A DNA stretch of 64,000 bases from Enterococcus sp. RIT-PI-f (GTDB lineage Bacteria > Bacillota > Bacilli > Lactobacillales > Enterococcaceae). A model generated the notes under the pieces. That model ran no database searches. It had not been told where the DNA came from and saw only the letters and a list, made by a program, of their open reading frames with translations. Of the stretch, positions 54,407 to 61,963 are shown piece after piece. The position numbers and the translations under genes are program-made. Where the stretch lies: positions 105,756-169,755 of the forward strand of contig NZ_LHOX01000003.1 in the NCBI RefSeq assembly GCF_001297065.1. Direction: 5' to 3'. Position 1 is the stretch's first letter. Each line of letters opens with the position of its first letter.

Positions 54407-54702
54407 GTGTCAATCTCCTCCCAAGCATATTGCTCTTGTTCTGCAGCACGATGAACTGCCGTCAATGTTCTAGCTTTGATGGTGCAGTCAAGCGCGCCTT
54501 TATCAGTAGCAGTTACTTTAACAGCCGATACATTCAAATGCGCTAGTGTATCCAGAATCACTTTTCGAATTTGATTCCCAAATTGTTTTTCAACACTACT
54601 ATCTAACAAGAGCATGATTTCTTGATCTTTAATTGGTTCAATGGCAATCAGGATATCACTTGATTCAACAGATCCTGCAACTGCACTTTTTTTGATTTCC
54701 AC
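54394..54702 (-). CDS. citD: Citrate lyase acyl carrier protein
   Basis: 102 residues; Ser14 in GSVESSDI is the attachment site of the phosphoribosyl-dephospho-CoA group. GTG start after GAGGTGATG. It lies 12 bases after citC and overlaps citE. Confidence 0.95.
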   Translation of the reverse strand: MEIKKSAVAGSVESSDILIAIEPIKDQEIMLLLDSSVEKQFGNQIRKVILDTLAHLNVSAVKVTATDKGALDCTIKARTLTAVHRAAEQEQYAWEEIDTWND

Positions 54703-54714
54703 TTCTCATCACCT

Positions 54715-55710
54715 CTAAATATAATTATGTTCTTTCAAAAATGAATAGGTTGATTCAGGTAAAAACTGCGCTAGTATGTCATAATCATTATCGTTAAGTG
54801 CTTGCCTAACTTTTGTTGCCGATATTGCAGTTTGCCCCACCAGTAAGCGCGGTATAATTTTTAACTGTATTTCTGGTTGAAATACTGAGGCCATCGCTTC
54901 GTTATATAGACGGGTGACATCCGAAAAGGGTTCCTCGCCAACGTAGCGTGTGGTGATCGACAGAACTGGTGCAATTTTTTCTTTAAATAATTTTGCATCA
55001 AAAGCCGCCTGTGTTTTAGCAATTTCAAGAGGCGCATGCTCCTTCAAGAAATAGCTTGGGAAAACTGCAGATGAAACCAAGTAATTGTTTGTCGGGAAAA
55101 CGAGTACGTTTGATAAATGAGCGACTCCTTGTTGGACCATCTCCAATCTTTCTTTAAAAGAAAATTGGGCGTTGTCCTCTGAAACAACAAACAGATATAC
55201 TTGGTCACTTTGACTAGCAGCAATCTCAACCAAGTGCAGATGCCCCTTGGTAAAAGGGTTGGCGTTCATCACAATCCCACTTGCTTTTTTTCCCGTCGCT
55301 TTTTCTCTAAGAAAATCAATATAACTGGCAAATGACGGCGTGCCTTGTTCCATAAATAATATATCCTTACACACATTTACTTCATGAAAACCTAAAGATT
55401 CAAAAATCACACGATTTTTTGGTGCCGTGTAGACAAAATAATTGGTGTATCCTTCGTCCTTGATCCGCATCGTTAAGTGAATGACCATTCGCGTCAAAAG
55501 CTGCTCAGATTGTTTCTCTTTACACACCACAATGTATTTCATAATGTTGTGATAACAAGATGCCGTGGCAATCAAGTTGTCTTCGTCAAATAAGCCAATC
55601 GTGTAAGTCACTTCTTCCCCAACGGCAAGACCGGCAGCTGTAACCAATTTTTCCCATTGTTTATATGCGTGCGGATCTTTTGATAACCAGATTCGTTTTA
55701 ATTTATACAT
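54715..55710 (-). CDS. citC: Citrate lyase ligase
   Basis: 331 residues. It acetylates the CitD prosthetic group using ATP and acetate. An N-terminal GNAT-like domain is followed by a nucleotidyltransferase domain with GIVMNANPFTKGHLHLVE (the HxGH-type signature as KGHLHL) and ISATKVRQAL near the end. ATG follows GAAGG, and the gene lies 12 bases after the OadG-like small gene. Confidence 0.94.
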   Translation of the reverse strand: MYKLKRIWLSKDPHAYKQWEKLVTAAGLAVGEEVTYTIGLFDEDNLIATASCYHNIMKYIVVCKEKQSEQLLTRMVIHLTMRIKDEGYTNYFVYTAPKNRVIFESLGFHEVNVCKDILFMEQGTPSFASYIDFLREKATGKKASGIVMNANPFTKGHLHLVEIAASQSDQVYLFVVSEDNAQFSFKERLEMVQQGVAHLSNVLVFPTNNYLVSSAVFPSYFLKEHAPLEIAKTQAAFDAKLFKEKIAPVLSITTRYVGEEPFSDVTRLYNEAMASVFQPEIQLKIIPRLLVGQTAISATKVRQALNDNDYDILAQFLPESTYSFLKEHNYI

Positions 55711-55722
55711 AAAATGCCTTCT

Positions 55723-55848
55723 TTATTTTTTGACTGGAAAAGCCTTTGATAGAAGTAACGAGGCTAAGTAAATAATCAAAATAACTACGAAGACCCCACC
55801 CCATCCAAATAATAATAATTCAAAAGAAGTCAGTAAGTCTTGACTCAT
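55723..55848 (-). CDS. Small OadG-like membrane subunit (41 residues)
   Basis: A 41-codon frame with AAAGGGG ahead of its ATG. The product has one hydrophobic helix (FGWGGVFVVILIIYLA, about residues 14-33) and a short basic end. The sequence pattern matches the transmembrane helix of oxaloacetate decarboxylase gamma subunits (OadG). It lies between oadB and citC in the same operon. I infer that it anchors or bridges the decarboxylase complex; it is too short for a confident family call. Confidence 0.65.
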   Translation of the reverse strand: MSQDLLTSFELLLFGWGGVFVVILIIYLASLLLSKAFPVKK

Positions 55849-55871
55849 TGTTTTGTCCCCTTTCTATTTGT

Positions 55872-56987
55872 TTAAGCAATCAGTGCCAACAATAAACCAC
55901 CTGCAATTACTGAGGCAATCTGTCCTGAAACATTGGCACCCGCAGCATGCATCAGAATAAAGTTTTGCGGGTCTTCATCCGTTGCCATTTTTTGGATGAC
56001 TCGACTAGACATAGGGAATGCTGAGATTCCTGCAGCTCCAATCATCGGATTGATTTTTTCTTTGCGGAACAAATTCAACAACTTAGCAAACAATACCCCA
56101 CCGACTGAATCCATGATAAACGCAACTAATCCTAATCCAATAACCATCAACGTATCCACTTGCAAGAATTCTTCATATTGCATTTTTACTGAAATCGCTA
56201 AACCTAAGAGAATGCTGATGATATTCACTAATTCATTTTGTGCAGTAATCGATAAGCGATCCAGCACGCCACATTCTCTAAGCAGATTACCAAACATCAA
56301 AAATCCTACTAATGGTAAAGATACAGGTGCAATGAGACCAGCAACGATTGAGATCACGATTGGGAATAATATTTTCGCTGTTTGAGATACCTCTCCTGCA
56401 CGATAAGTCATCCGAATTTTACGTTCATGTTTTGTTGTTACAGCTTTGATCGCAACTGGTTGAATAATAGGAACCAATGCCATATAAGAATAAGCCGCGA
56501 CCATGATCGCACCCATGTATTTCGAATTCAGGGTGTTCGCCACAAAAATCGATGTTGGTCCATCAGCTGCACCGATAATACCGATTGAGGCAGCGTCATT
56601 TAAATCAAATCCTAATAGAACAGCAACGATAATCGTAAAGAAAATACCAAATTGGGCTGCTGCACCGAACAATAGCAAAAATGGATTTTGCAAAAGCGGA
56701 CCAAAATCAATCATTGCGCCAATTCCGATAAATAAAAGCAATGGGAATAATTCCGTCGAAATCCCTATATCGAAAAGAACTTGGAAAGGTCCAGCTTCCC
56801 CACCAGCACTTAAAACACCTGAATTAGGAAAATTGACCAGTAACGTGCCTAATCCCATAGGTACAAGCAACGTTGGTTCGTACTCTTTCTTGATACCCAA
56901 ATACATCAAAACACCACCAATGACCATCATTACGATGCGTCCAGGTTCTGACCCTAATCCCATAACACCTTCAATTAATGTTTCCAC
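55872..56987 (-). CDS. oadB: Oxaloacetate decarboxylase beta subunit (sodium pump)
   Basis: 371-residue integral membrane protein that decarboxylates carboxybiotin and exports Na+. GIIGAADGPTSIFVA holds the essential Asp of the beta-subunit family, and NLLRECGVLDRL and GAAGISAFPMSSRV are further conserved regions. GTG start at 56987, about ten bases after AAAAGGAAG. It lies upstream of the small OadG-like gene and downstream of oadD. Confidence 0.95.
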   Translation of the reverse strand: METLIEGVMGLGSEPGRIVMMVIGGVLMYLGIKKEYEPTLLVPMGLGTLLVNFPNSGVLSAGGEAGPFQVLFDIGISTELFPLLLFIGIGAMIDFGPLLQNPFLLLFGAAAQFGIFFTIIVAVLLGFDLNDAASIGIIGAADGPTSIFVANTLNSKYMGAIMVAAYSYMALVPIIQPVAIKAVTTKHERKIRMTYRAGEVSQTAKILFPIVISIVAGLIAPVSLPLVGFLMFGNLLRECGVLDRLSITAQNELVNIISILLGLAISVKMQYEEFLQVDTLMVIGLGLVAFIMDSVGGVLFAKLLNLFRKEKINPMIGAAGISAFPMSSRVIQKMATDEDPQNFILMHAAGANVSGQIASVIAGGLLLALIA

Positions 56988-57011
56988 TTATGTCACTTCC
57001 TTTTCACTAAA

Positions 57012-57410
57012 TTATCCGATTGTAATTAACGCATCTCCTGGATTCACGATGTCTCCAGTATTTACTTGAATAGCAACTACCACACCTGGTTTACTTGCAA
57101 CGATCTCATTTTCCATTTTCATTGCTTCTAAAATCATCAAAGGTTGATTTTCTTGAATACTATCTCCGACATTGACTAAAACCTTTAAGATAGTACCAGG
57201 CATAGGGGAATTGATCGCTTCTCCATCTGTTGGAACATCAGGTGTGGGCGCAACAGTTTGAGTCTCTGCCACTGGTTTTACTTCTGGTTCTGCAACAGGA
57301 GCAACTGGTGCACTTTCCTGATGGGCTATTGCTTGCTGAGGTGCCCCTACTTCTTCCATCTCTACTAAATATTCTTTGCCATCAATCGCTATTTTAAATT
57401 TACGCAACAT
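57012..57410 (-). CDS. oadD: Biotin carrier subunit of oxaloacetate decarboxylase
   Basis: 132 residues: an N-terminal domain, a Pro/Ala/Val/Glu-rich linker (~25-62) and a biotinyl domain with biotin-accepting Lys98 in LEAMKMENE. It supplies the swinging arm that OadA lacks. ATG follows GAGGG. Second gene of the operon. Confidence 0.95.
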   Translation of the reverse strand: MLRKFKIAIDGKEYLVEMEEVGAPQQAIAHQESAPVAPVAEPEVKPVAETQTVAPTPDVPTDGEAINSPMPGTILKVLVNVGDSIQENQPLMILEAMKMENEIVASKPGVVVAIQVNTGDIVNPGDALITIG

Positions 57411-57428
57411 CTATTTTCCCTCACTTAT

Positions 57429-57770
57429 TTATATTTTTTTAAAAATTTTTTTGATAGTAACATCTGAAAAATCAGCGTTTTCTGCCCCTATACAAGATGA
57501 AATAAGTGACACTAATTTCACTTCTGGATTTCTCTGTTCAATCTTCTTGATCGCAAATTGACTTGTTGGGTAAGATTCGGCTGCCAATGCGGTGGCAATC
57601 AAACTAACGATTCGATAATCTTCGGTTGACGCAGGAATGTAAGCGGGAAGTTCTTTCCATATTTCGTTGTTCACTGAAGGTTTATTTTCCGTAACCGCTA
57701 TCTTTTTGTTCTCATTCGACGATATAGCTTCATTATGTGTTTTTTTGAACAATCTTTTTATAAAGTCCAT
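57429..57770 (-). CDS. oadH: Oxaloacetate decarboxylase accessory subunit OadH
   Basis: 113-residue soluble protein, first gene of the operon. The C-terminal ~60 residues (EDYRIVSLIATALAAESYPTS, then IEQRNPEVK) resemble the soluble part of OadG-type gamma subunits. In E. faecalis the gene in this position is called oadH and is needed for the decarboxylase. ATG follows AAAGGAG. Symbol given from synteny and sequence pattern. Confidence 0.8.
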   Translation of the reverse strand: MDFIKRLFKKTHNEAISSNENKKIAVTENKPSVNNEIWKELPAYIPASTEDYRIVSLIATALAAESYPTSQFAIKKIEQRNPEVKLVSLISSCIGAENADFSDVTIKKIFKKI

Positions 57771-57805
57771 TTACTTCTCCTTTCTTTCTCGCTGTCTTCC
57801 ATTTC

Positions 57806-57811
57806 ATTATA
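57806..57811 (-). promoter_or_regulatory. -10 box of the oad-cit operon
   Basis: TATAAT on the minus strand, 36 bases upstream of oadH. The -35 position (CTAGCC, 17 bases upstream) is far from consensus and lies in a CTAGC-N7-GCTAG dyad (57818-57834), which suggests an activator-dependent promoter. Confidence 0.55.
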
Positions 57812-57898
57812 AAAAATCTAGCAGAATCGGCTAGCCTTATTCCGCACATGAATTGTTTTTTTGTTGTTCATTTTTTACCAAAAACAAAAAAAACGACC

Positions 57899-57924
57899 AT
57901 AAACACTGATATAACAGCGTTTAT
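57899..57924. promoter_or_regulatory. Candidate CitO operator dyad
   Basis: ATAAACACTG-ATATAA-CAGCGTTTAT pairs at 9 of 10 positions, centred ~100 bases upstream of the oadH -10 box. It also partly matches cre (11 of 14), so CcpA is an alternative ligand. Confidence 0.5.
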
Positions 57925-57944
57925 TGAGCGTTAATATTTCATTA

Positions 57945-57961
57945 AGAACTTTTTAAGTTCT
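57945..57961. promoter_or_regulatory. AGAACTT dyad in the citrate control region
   Basis: AGAACTT-TTT-AAGTTCT is perfect; another TTAAGTTC copy follows at about 57970-57978. Possible second operator. Confidence 0.4.
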
Positions 57962-58128
57962 AAATAAGATTTAAGTTCAGAAATTGTTTTTTTCTTGTTC
58001 TTTTTTAAATCTCCTCTTTTTTTTAATATTTAGAATGTTTATTCTTAATCTTGTAAAGCAAACAATAACGTTTTTTATGTAAATCAATATAAAAAACATG
58101 TTATATATGTGATTTGTATCACTTAAAC

Positions 58129-58146
58129 AACTGCAGGCCTGTAGTT
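58129..58146. promoter_or_regulatory. GC-rich dyad upstream of citH
   Basis: AACTGCAGG/CCTGTAGTT pairs at 8 of 9 positions, 55 bases upstream of citH. Operator or leader hairpin. Confidence 0.35.
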
Positions 58147-58160
58147 AGAAAAAACGTTTT

Positions 58161-58174
58161 TGTTACCGCTTACA
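58161..58174 (+). promoter_or_regulatory. cre site upstream of citH-citO-citG
   Basis: TGTTACCGCTTACA differs from TGWAANCGNTNWCA at one position and ends 26 bases before the citH start, so CcpA could repress the transporter and the activator gene together. Confidence 0.65.
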
Positions 58175-58200
58175 TCAAGATATAGGAGAGGAAGAAGAGA

Positions 58201-59547
58201 ATGTTACTTACCGTCTTATCATATGTCATGATTATTGTATTTATGTACGTTATCATGAAGAAGAAAATGTCGCCATTTACATCCTTAGTAATCATCCCGT
58301 TAATATTTACTCTTATTGCTATAGTCGCTGGAGTTTCTGAAGATGGAAATATAGGGGAATTTGTCCTTGAAGGAATTTCAACAACAGCAAACACAGGAAT
58401 TATGTTGCTTTTTGCTATTTTGTATTTCTCTATCATGTTAGATGCCGGATTATTTGATCCTATCACAAAAAAGATGATTTATTTTGCCAAGGGCGATCCA
58501 ATGAAAGTCTTGATGGCCACTGCTGTTGTCGCAGCAGCTGTCTCATTAAATGGTGATGGCACGACAACAACACTGATTTGTTGTTCCGCCTTTATTCCAA
58601 TTTATAAAAAATTAAATATGAAAATGATGAACCTTGGCGTTTTGATTATTTTACAAAATACGATTATGAATTTATTGCCTTGGGGTGGACCAACGGCTAG
58701 AGCAATGGCTGTTTTGGAAGTAGATGCAGATATTCTATCCTATTTGTTGCCTGGCATGGTTGTTTCTTTATTATATGTTACTTTCTTTGTTGCTAGAAGA
58801 ATGGGTAAACAAGAAAGAACTCGTTTAGGCATCACTGAATTGACTGATGCTGAGATTATTGAAATGACCACCGTTACCGATCCAGAAACATTAGCAATTC
58901 GCAGACCAAAAAACTTCCTGTTCAATGGTATTTTAACAATCGTCTTGATTGGCTGGTTAGTTGCAAGCTCCTTTATTTCCTCTATTGCACTACCACCTAT
59001 CTTGTTATTCCTTGTGGGTACTTGTATTGCTTTAATGGTCAATTACCCTGTTCTAAAAGATCAATCAACTAGAATTGGGGCAAATGGTGGAGATGCCGTT
59101 CAAGTTGTCATCCTAGTATTTGCTGCCGGTGTATTTATGGGTCTCTTCCAAGGTTCTGGTATGGCAACTGCGTTGGCAAACAGCTTCACTCAGATTATTC
59201 CTCGCCAACTTGCTGGTTTCTGGGGACTTGTCATTGCGCTGATTTCAGCACCTGGTACATTCTTTATTTCAAATGACGGCTTTTACTTTGGTGTTTTACC
59301 AGTCTTAGCTGAAGCTGGTCGTTCTTATGGATTCACAAATATGCAAATGGCACTTGCTTCTTTGATGGGACAAGCCTTCCATTTACTTAGTCCGCTGGTT
59401 GCCTTCATCTATCTATTACTACGTTTAACCGGATTAGATATGGGCCAATGGCAAAAAGAAGCAGCAAAATATGCACTTGGAATTTTCGTTATTTTCATTG
59501 TAACGATTATCCTAATGGGCCATATGCCGCTTTATATTCCGCAATAA
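58201..59547 (+). CDS. citH: CitMHS-family citrate transporter
   Basis: 448-residue secondary transporter with about twelve hydrophobic segments. The CitMHS pattern SLNGDGTTTTLICCSAFIPIY and NLLPWGGPTARAM match metal-citrate or H+-citrate transporters. The ATG is ten bases after AGGAGAGG. It is divergent from the citrate lyase operon and is followed by a perfect stem-loop and citO. Whether it takes Mg- or Ca-citrate cannot be told from sequence. Confidence 0.93.
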   Translation: MLLTVLSYVMIIVFMYVIMKKKMSPFTSLVIIPLIFTLIAIVAGVSEDGNIGEFVLEGISTTANTGIMLLFAILYFSIMLDAGLFDPITKKMIYFAKGDPMKVLMATAVVAAAVSLNGDGTTTTLICCSAFIPIYKKLNMKMMNLGVLIILQNTIMNLLPWGGPTARAMAVLEVDADILSYLLPGMVVSLLYVTFFVARRMGKQERTRLGITELTDAEIIEMTTVTDPETLAIRRPKNFLFNGILTIVLIGWLVASSFISSIALPPILLFLVGTCIALMVNYPVLKDQSTRIGANGGDAVQVVILVFAAGVFMGLFQGSGMATALANSFTQIIPRQLAGFWGLVIALISAPGTFFISNDGFYFGVLPVLAEAGRSYGFTNMQMALASLMGQAFHLLSPLVAFIYLLLRLTGLDMGQWQKEAAKYALGIFVIFIVTIILMGHMPLYIPQ

Positions 59548-59554
59548 TTAAACA

Positions 59555-59596
59555 TTGAAACTATCGAGCATGGATACCCGCGCTCGATAGTTTCAA
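59555..59596 (+). other. Perfect 15-bp stem-loop between citH and citO
   Basis: TTGAAACTATCGAGC pairs perfectly with GCTCGATAGTTTCAA around a 12-base loop, but the sequence after it (TTATAGCG) has no U-tract. It is more likely a transcript-processing or partial-termination element than a terminator. Confidence 0.6.
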
Positions 59597-59665
59597 TTAT
59601 AGCGATGCAAGCACCTGTTCATATGATGATACTTGCTGAGTCTTCATAAAGATTGGAGAAAAACA

Positions 59666-60361
59666 ATGCATTCAATTATTCCTGCAGTCACTAAAAATTT
59701 AGACCTTACACAAAACAAACCATTGAAACTGCTTATCTATGAAGCATTTAAGAAAACAATTATCTTAGGCGATATTCCAGCGGGCTCTCGTATTAACGAA
59801 AAAGAATTTTCGGATACATTAAATATCAGCCGAACCCCGATTCGTTACGCCATGAAACAACTTGCTGCTGAAAAGCTTGTTGAGCATGTCCCCAAAATAG
59901 GCATCGTGGTCAAAGGGATCAGTATCAAAGATGCCTATGAAATCTATGCCATTCGCAAATCATTAGACACATTAGCAACGATTAAAGCAATGGAATTGAT
60001 GTCTGCTAAAGACTTTGAGGATTTACATGCCCTACTAAAACGGGGTGAACAATTCAATCGTCAAGACAAGGTAGATGAATTACTAGAAAACTTTTCTGAC
60101 TTTAATGCGTTCATTTATGAAAAGAGTCAAATGCTTCGCTTAAAAAATATCGTTCTCGATTTACAGGCTTATCTTGTCTATTTCAGAGATATCGCCATCC
60201 GTTCCTCTAAACGCAGGGAAACGGCGCTGAACGAGCACTGGTTGATTTATCGTGGAATGAAAACAAAAAATATTGAACAAATCACGATGATCACCCATGA
60301 ACATTTGGATCACTCCTTGAAATTTATTTTAAATGAAATGGAACGACGTAAAATTGACTAA
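59666..60361 (+). CDS. citO: GntR-family regulator of citrate genes
   Basis: 231 residues from the ATG at 59666 after GGAG; an 11-residue upstream reading lacks a ribosome site. N-terminal GntR winged helix (YEAFKKTIILGDIPAGSRIN, then DTLNISRTPIRYAMKQLA) and a C-terminal helical effector domain of the FCD/UTRA type. By synteny and family it corresponds to the E. faecalis CitO activator that binds the region between the two citrate operons. It lies downstream of citH and overlaps citG. Confidence 0.88.
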   Translation: MHSIIPAVTKNLDLTQNKPLKLLIYEAFKKTIILGDIPAGSRINEKEFSDTLNISRTPIRYAMKQLAAEKLVEHVPKIGIVVKGISIKDAYEIYAIRKSLDTLATIKAMELMSAKDFEDLHALLKRGEQFNRQDKVDELLENFSDFNAFIYEKSQMLRLKNIVLDLQAYLVYFRDIAIRSSKRRETALNEHWLIYRGMKTKNIEQITMITHEHLDHSLKFILNEMERRKID

Positions 60362-61217
60362 TCAACCGATTGAACACGCAGTAAATTGTGCCATAAATGC
60401 CTTACACTATGAAGTTTCACTATCACCAAAACCTGGTTTAGTAGACCCACAATCAAATGGCGCGCATACCGATATGAACGTCTTTACGTTTATCAGCAGT
60501 ATCACTAGTCTTGCTCCGTTCTTTATTCAATATATCCACGCCGGTTTTTATCATCAGCAATCATATATTTCATTATTTGAAGAATTAAGGGAAATCGGCA
60601 AACAGGCAGAATCGGCTATGATGACTGCTACCAAAGGAATCAATACCCATAAGGGAGCGAACTTCTCTTTCGCTATTTTATTAGGAGCAACTGGATGTTA
60701 TTATCAGCAAACAACAGTGAAAACATGGACGAAATCAGATACCGATCAACTATTTAATATTGCTGCAGCTCTGTGCCGCCATCTTGTCGAATGTGATCTG
60801 CAAGGGCTAAACGTGCAAGATGAATTATCCTATGGACAAAAAAACTATCTCACCTACGGACTAACTGGTATCCGAGGAGAAGCTGTGGCTGGATATCCTA
60901 CTGTGCAAAAATTATTAAACTATTTGCGTCGATTGCCAGATGAAGGGAACATCAAATTGTTGCGGGGACTTGTTTACTTGATGAGCGAAACGGAAGACAG
61001 CAATTTAGTTCATCGCGGCGGATACGAAGCTATGAAAGAGGTACAATGTGAAATGAAAAAAATACACGAAGCAAACCTCCCAAAATCAGACTTGCTTCAT
61101 GTATTAACAGCCTATGATCAAGTATTGATCGATCGTCACTTAAGTCCTGGTGGTTCTGCCGATTTACTTGCCTTAGCAATTTATTTCTTACAATTAGAAG
61201 GTTTCACCTTCTGGTAA
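60333..61217 (+). CDS. citG: Triphosphoribosyl-dephospho-CoA synthase
   Basis: 294 residues. Makes the prosthetic-group precursor used by CitX. Conserved LSPKPGLVDPQSNGAHTDMN, TKGINTHKGANFS and LSPGGSADLLALAI. The ORF start overlaps the last 29 bases of citO; an in-frame TTG at 60354 is an alternative. The 3' end overlaps the convergent response regulator gene by 24 bases. Confidence 0.93.
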   Translation: MKWNDVKLTNQPIEHAVNCAINALHYEVSLSPKPGLVDPQSNGAHTDMNVFTFISSITSLAPFFIQYIHAGFYHQQSYISLFEELREIGKQAESAMMTATKGINTHKGANFSFAILLGATGCYYQQTTVKTWTKSDTDQLFNIAAALCRHLVECDLQGLNVQDELSYGQKNYLTYGLTGIRGEAVAGYPTVQKLLNYLRRLPDEGNIKLLRGLVYLMSETEDSNLVHRGGYEAMKEVQCEMKKIHEANLPKSDLLHVLTAYDQVLIDRHLSPGGSADLLALAIYFLQLEGFTFW

Positions 61218-61910
61218 AAACGTGTACCCGATGCCCCAAACAGTCTTTAAGTAGCGAACCTGTTTGGGATCATCCTCAATTTTACTGCGCAAATGATTGA
61301 TAAAAACCATGACTGTGTTTGCATCAAATTCCCCGTCATTCCAGACACTGCTGTAAATTTGTTCTTTTGAGAAAACTTGGTCTGGAAATTCCATAAAAAA
61401 ACGAATCAGTTGAATCTCTTTCGAGGAAAACTTGATAGGTTGATCATTTTTGAAAAACTGATAGCGTTTTTGGTCAAATCTAAAAATACCATGACATATA
61501 TCCACAGTTGGTGCTTCTTTAGCATCCTTCAAATATACTTTCAATCTATCAAGGATCGAAACAATTTGCGCCTTCAAAACGGCTGGTGAGAATGGTTTCG
61601 TAATAAAATTATCTGCACCAATCTCGTAGCCATTAATAATATCTTTTTCTTCTTTTTTACCACTCAAAAATACAATAGGAACAGTCGGATTTTCTTCTCG
61701 AATGAGTTGTGCTAAATGGTATCCATCGTTTTCATGCTCCAAACTAATATCCAACAAAAATAAATCAAATGTCACACGAGACTTGATTGCAATAGTTTTA
61801 TCAACAGAATCTGTTTGGTAAATCAAAATACCTGTCGATTGCAACGATTTCCAAATCAATCTCCGAATGGCCGGATCATCATCAACAATTAAAATTTTTT
61901 CATTTCTCAA
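61194..61910 (-). CDS. OmpR-family response regulator
   Basis: 238 residues: receiver domain with acidic pocket Asp10-12 and phospho-acceptor Asp54 in LFLLDISLEHE, a KPFSPAVLKAQI loop, and a C-terminal winged helix (SSKEIQLIRFFMEFP, then NTVMVFINHLRSKIEDD). TTG start at 61910 about nine bases after AGGAGGAG; the nearby ATG is out of frame. It is divergent from a sensor kinase gene 53 bases away. It probably regulates citrate or dicarboxylate genes next to it (inference). Confidence 0.9.
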   Translation of the reverse strand: MRNEKILIVDDDPAIRRLIWKSLQSTGILIYQTDSVDKTIAIKSRVTFDLFLLDISLEHENDGYHLAQLIREENPTVPIVFLSGKKEEKDIINGYEIGADNFITKPFSPAVLKAQIVSILDRLKVYLKDAKEAPTVDICHGIFRFDQKRYQFFKNDQPIKFSSKEIQLIRFFMEFPDQVFSKEQIYSSVWNDGEFDANTVMVFINHLRSKIEDDPKQVRYLKTVWGIGYTFLPEGETF

Positions 61911-61963
61911 AACAAACTCCTCCTATTTCATTATAATTATAGTCAGCAAGGAAGGGATTTACA

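Larger units (their letters stand above)
57771..58200. promoter_or_regulatory. Divergent citrate-locus control region
   Basis: 430 bases between oadH and citH with no convincing ORF. It holds a perfect -10 box for oadH with a poor -35, several dyads and a cre site. The divergent layout and the adjacent citO gene make it the expected target of CitO, a citrate-responsive GntR activator in E. faecalis. Confidence 0.7.

Noticed and set aside
57771..58200. Riboswitch or T-box in the citrate intergenic region
   Set aside because: No T-box, S-box or other conserved riboswitch core was visible; the structure is explained by operator dyads.
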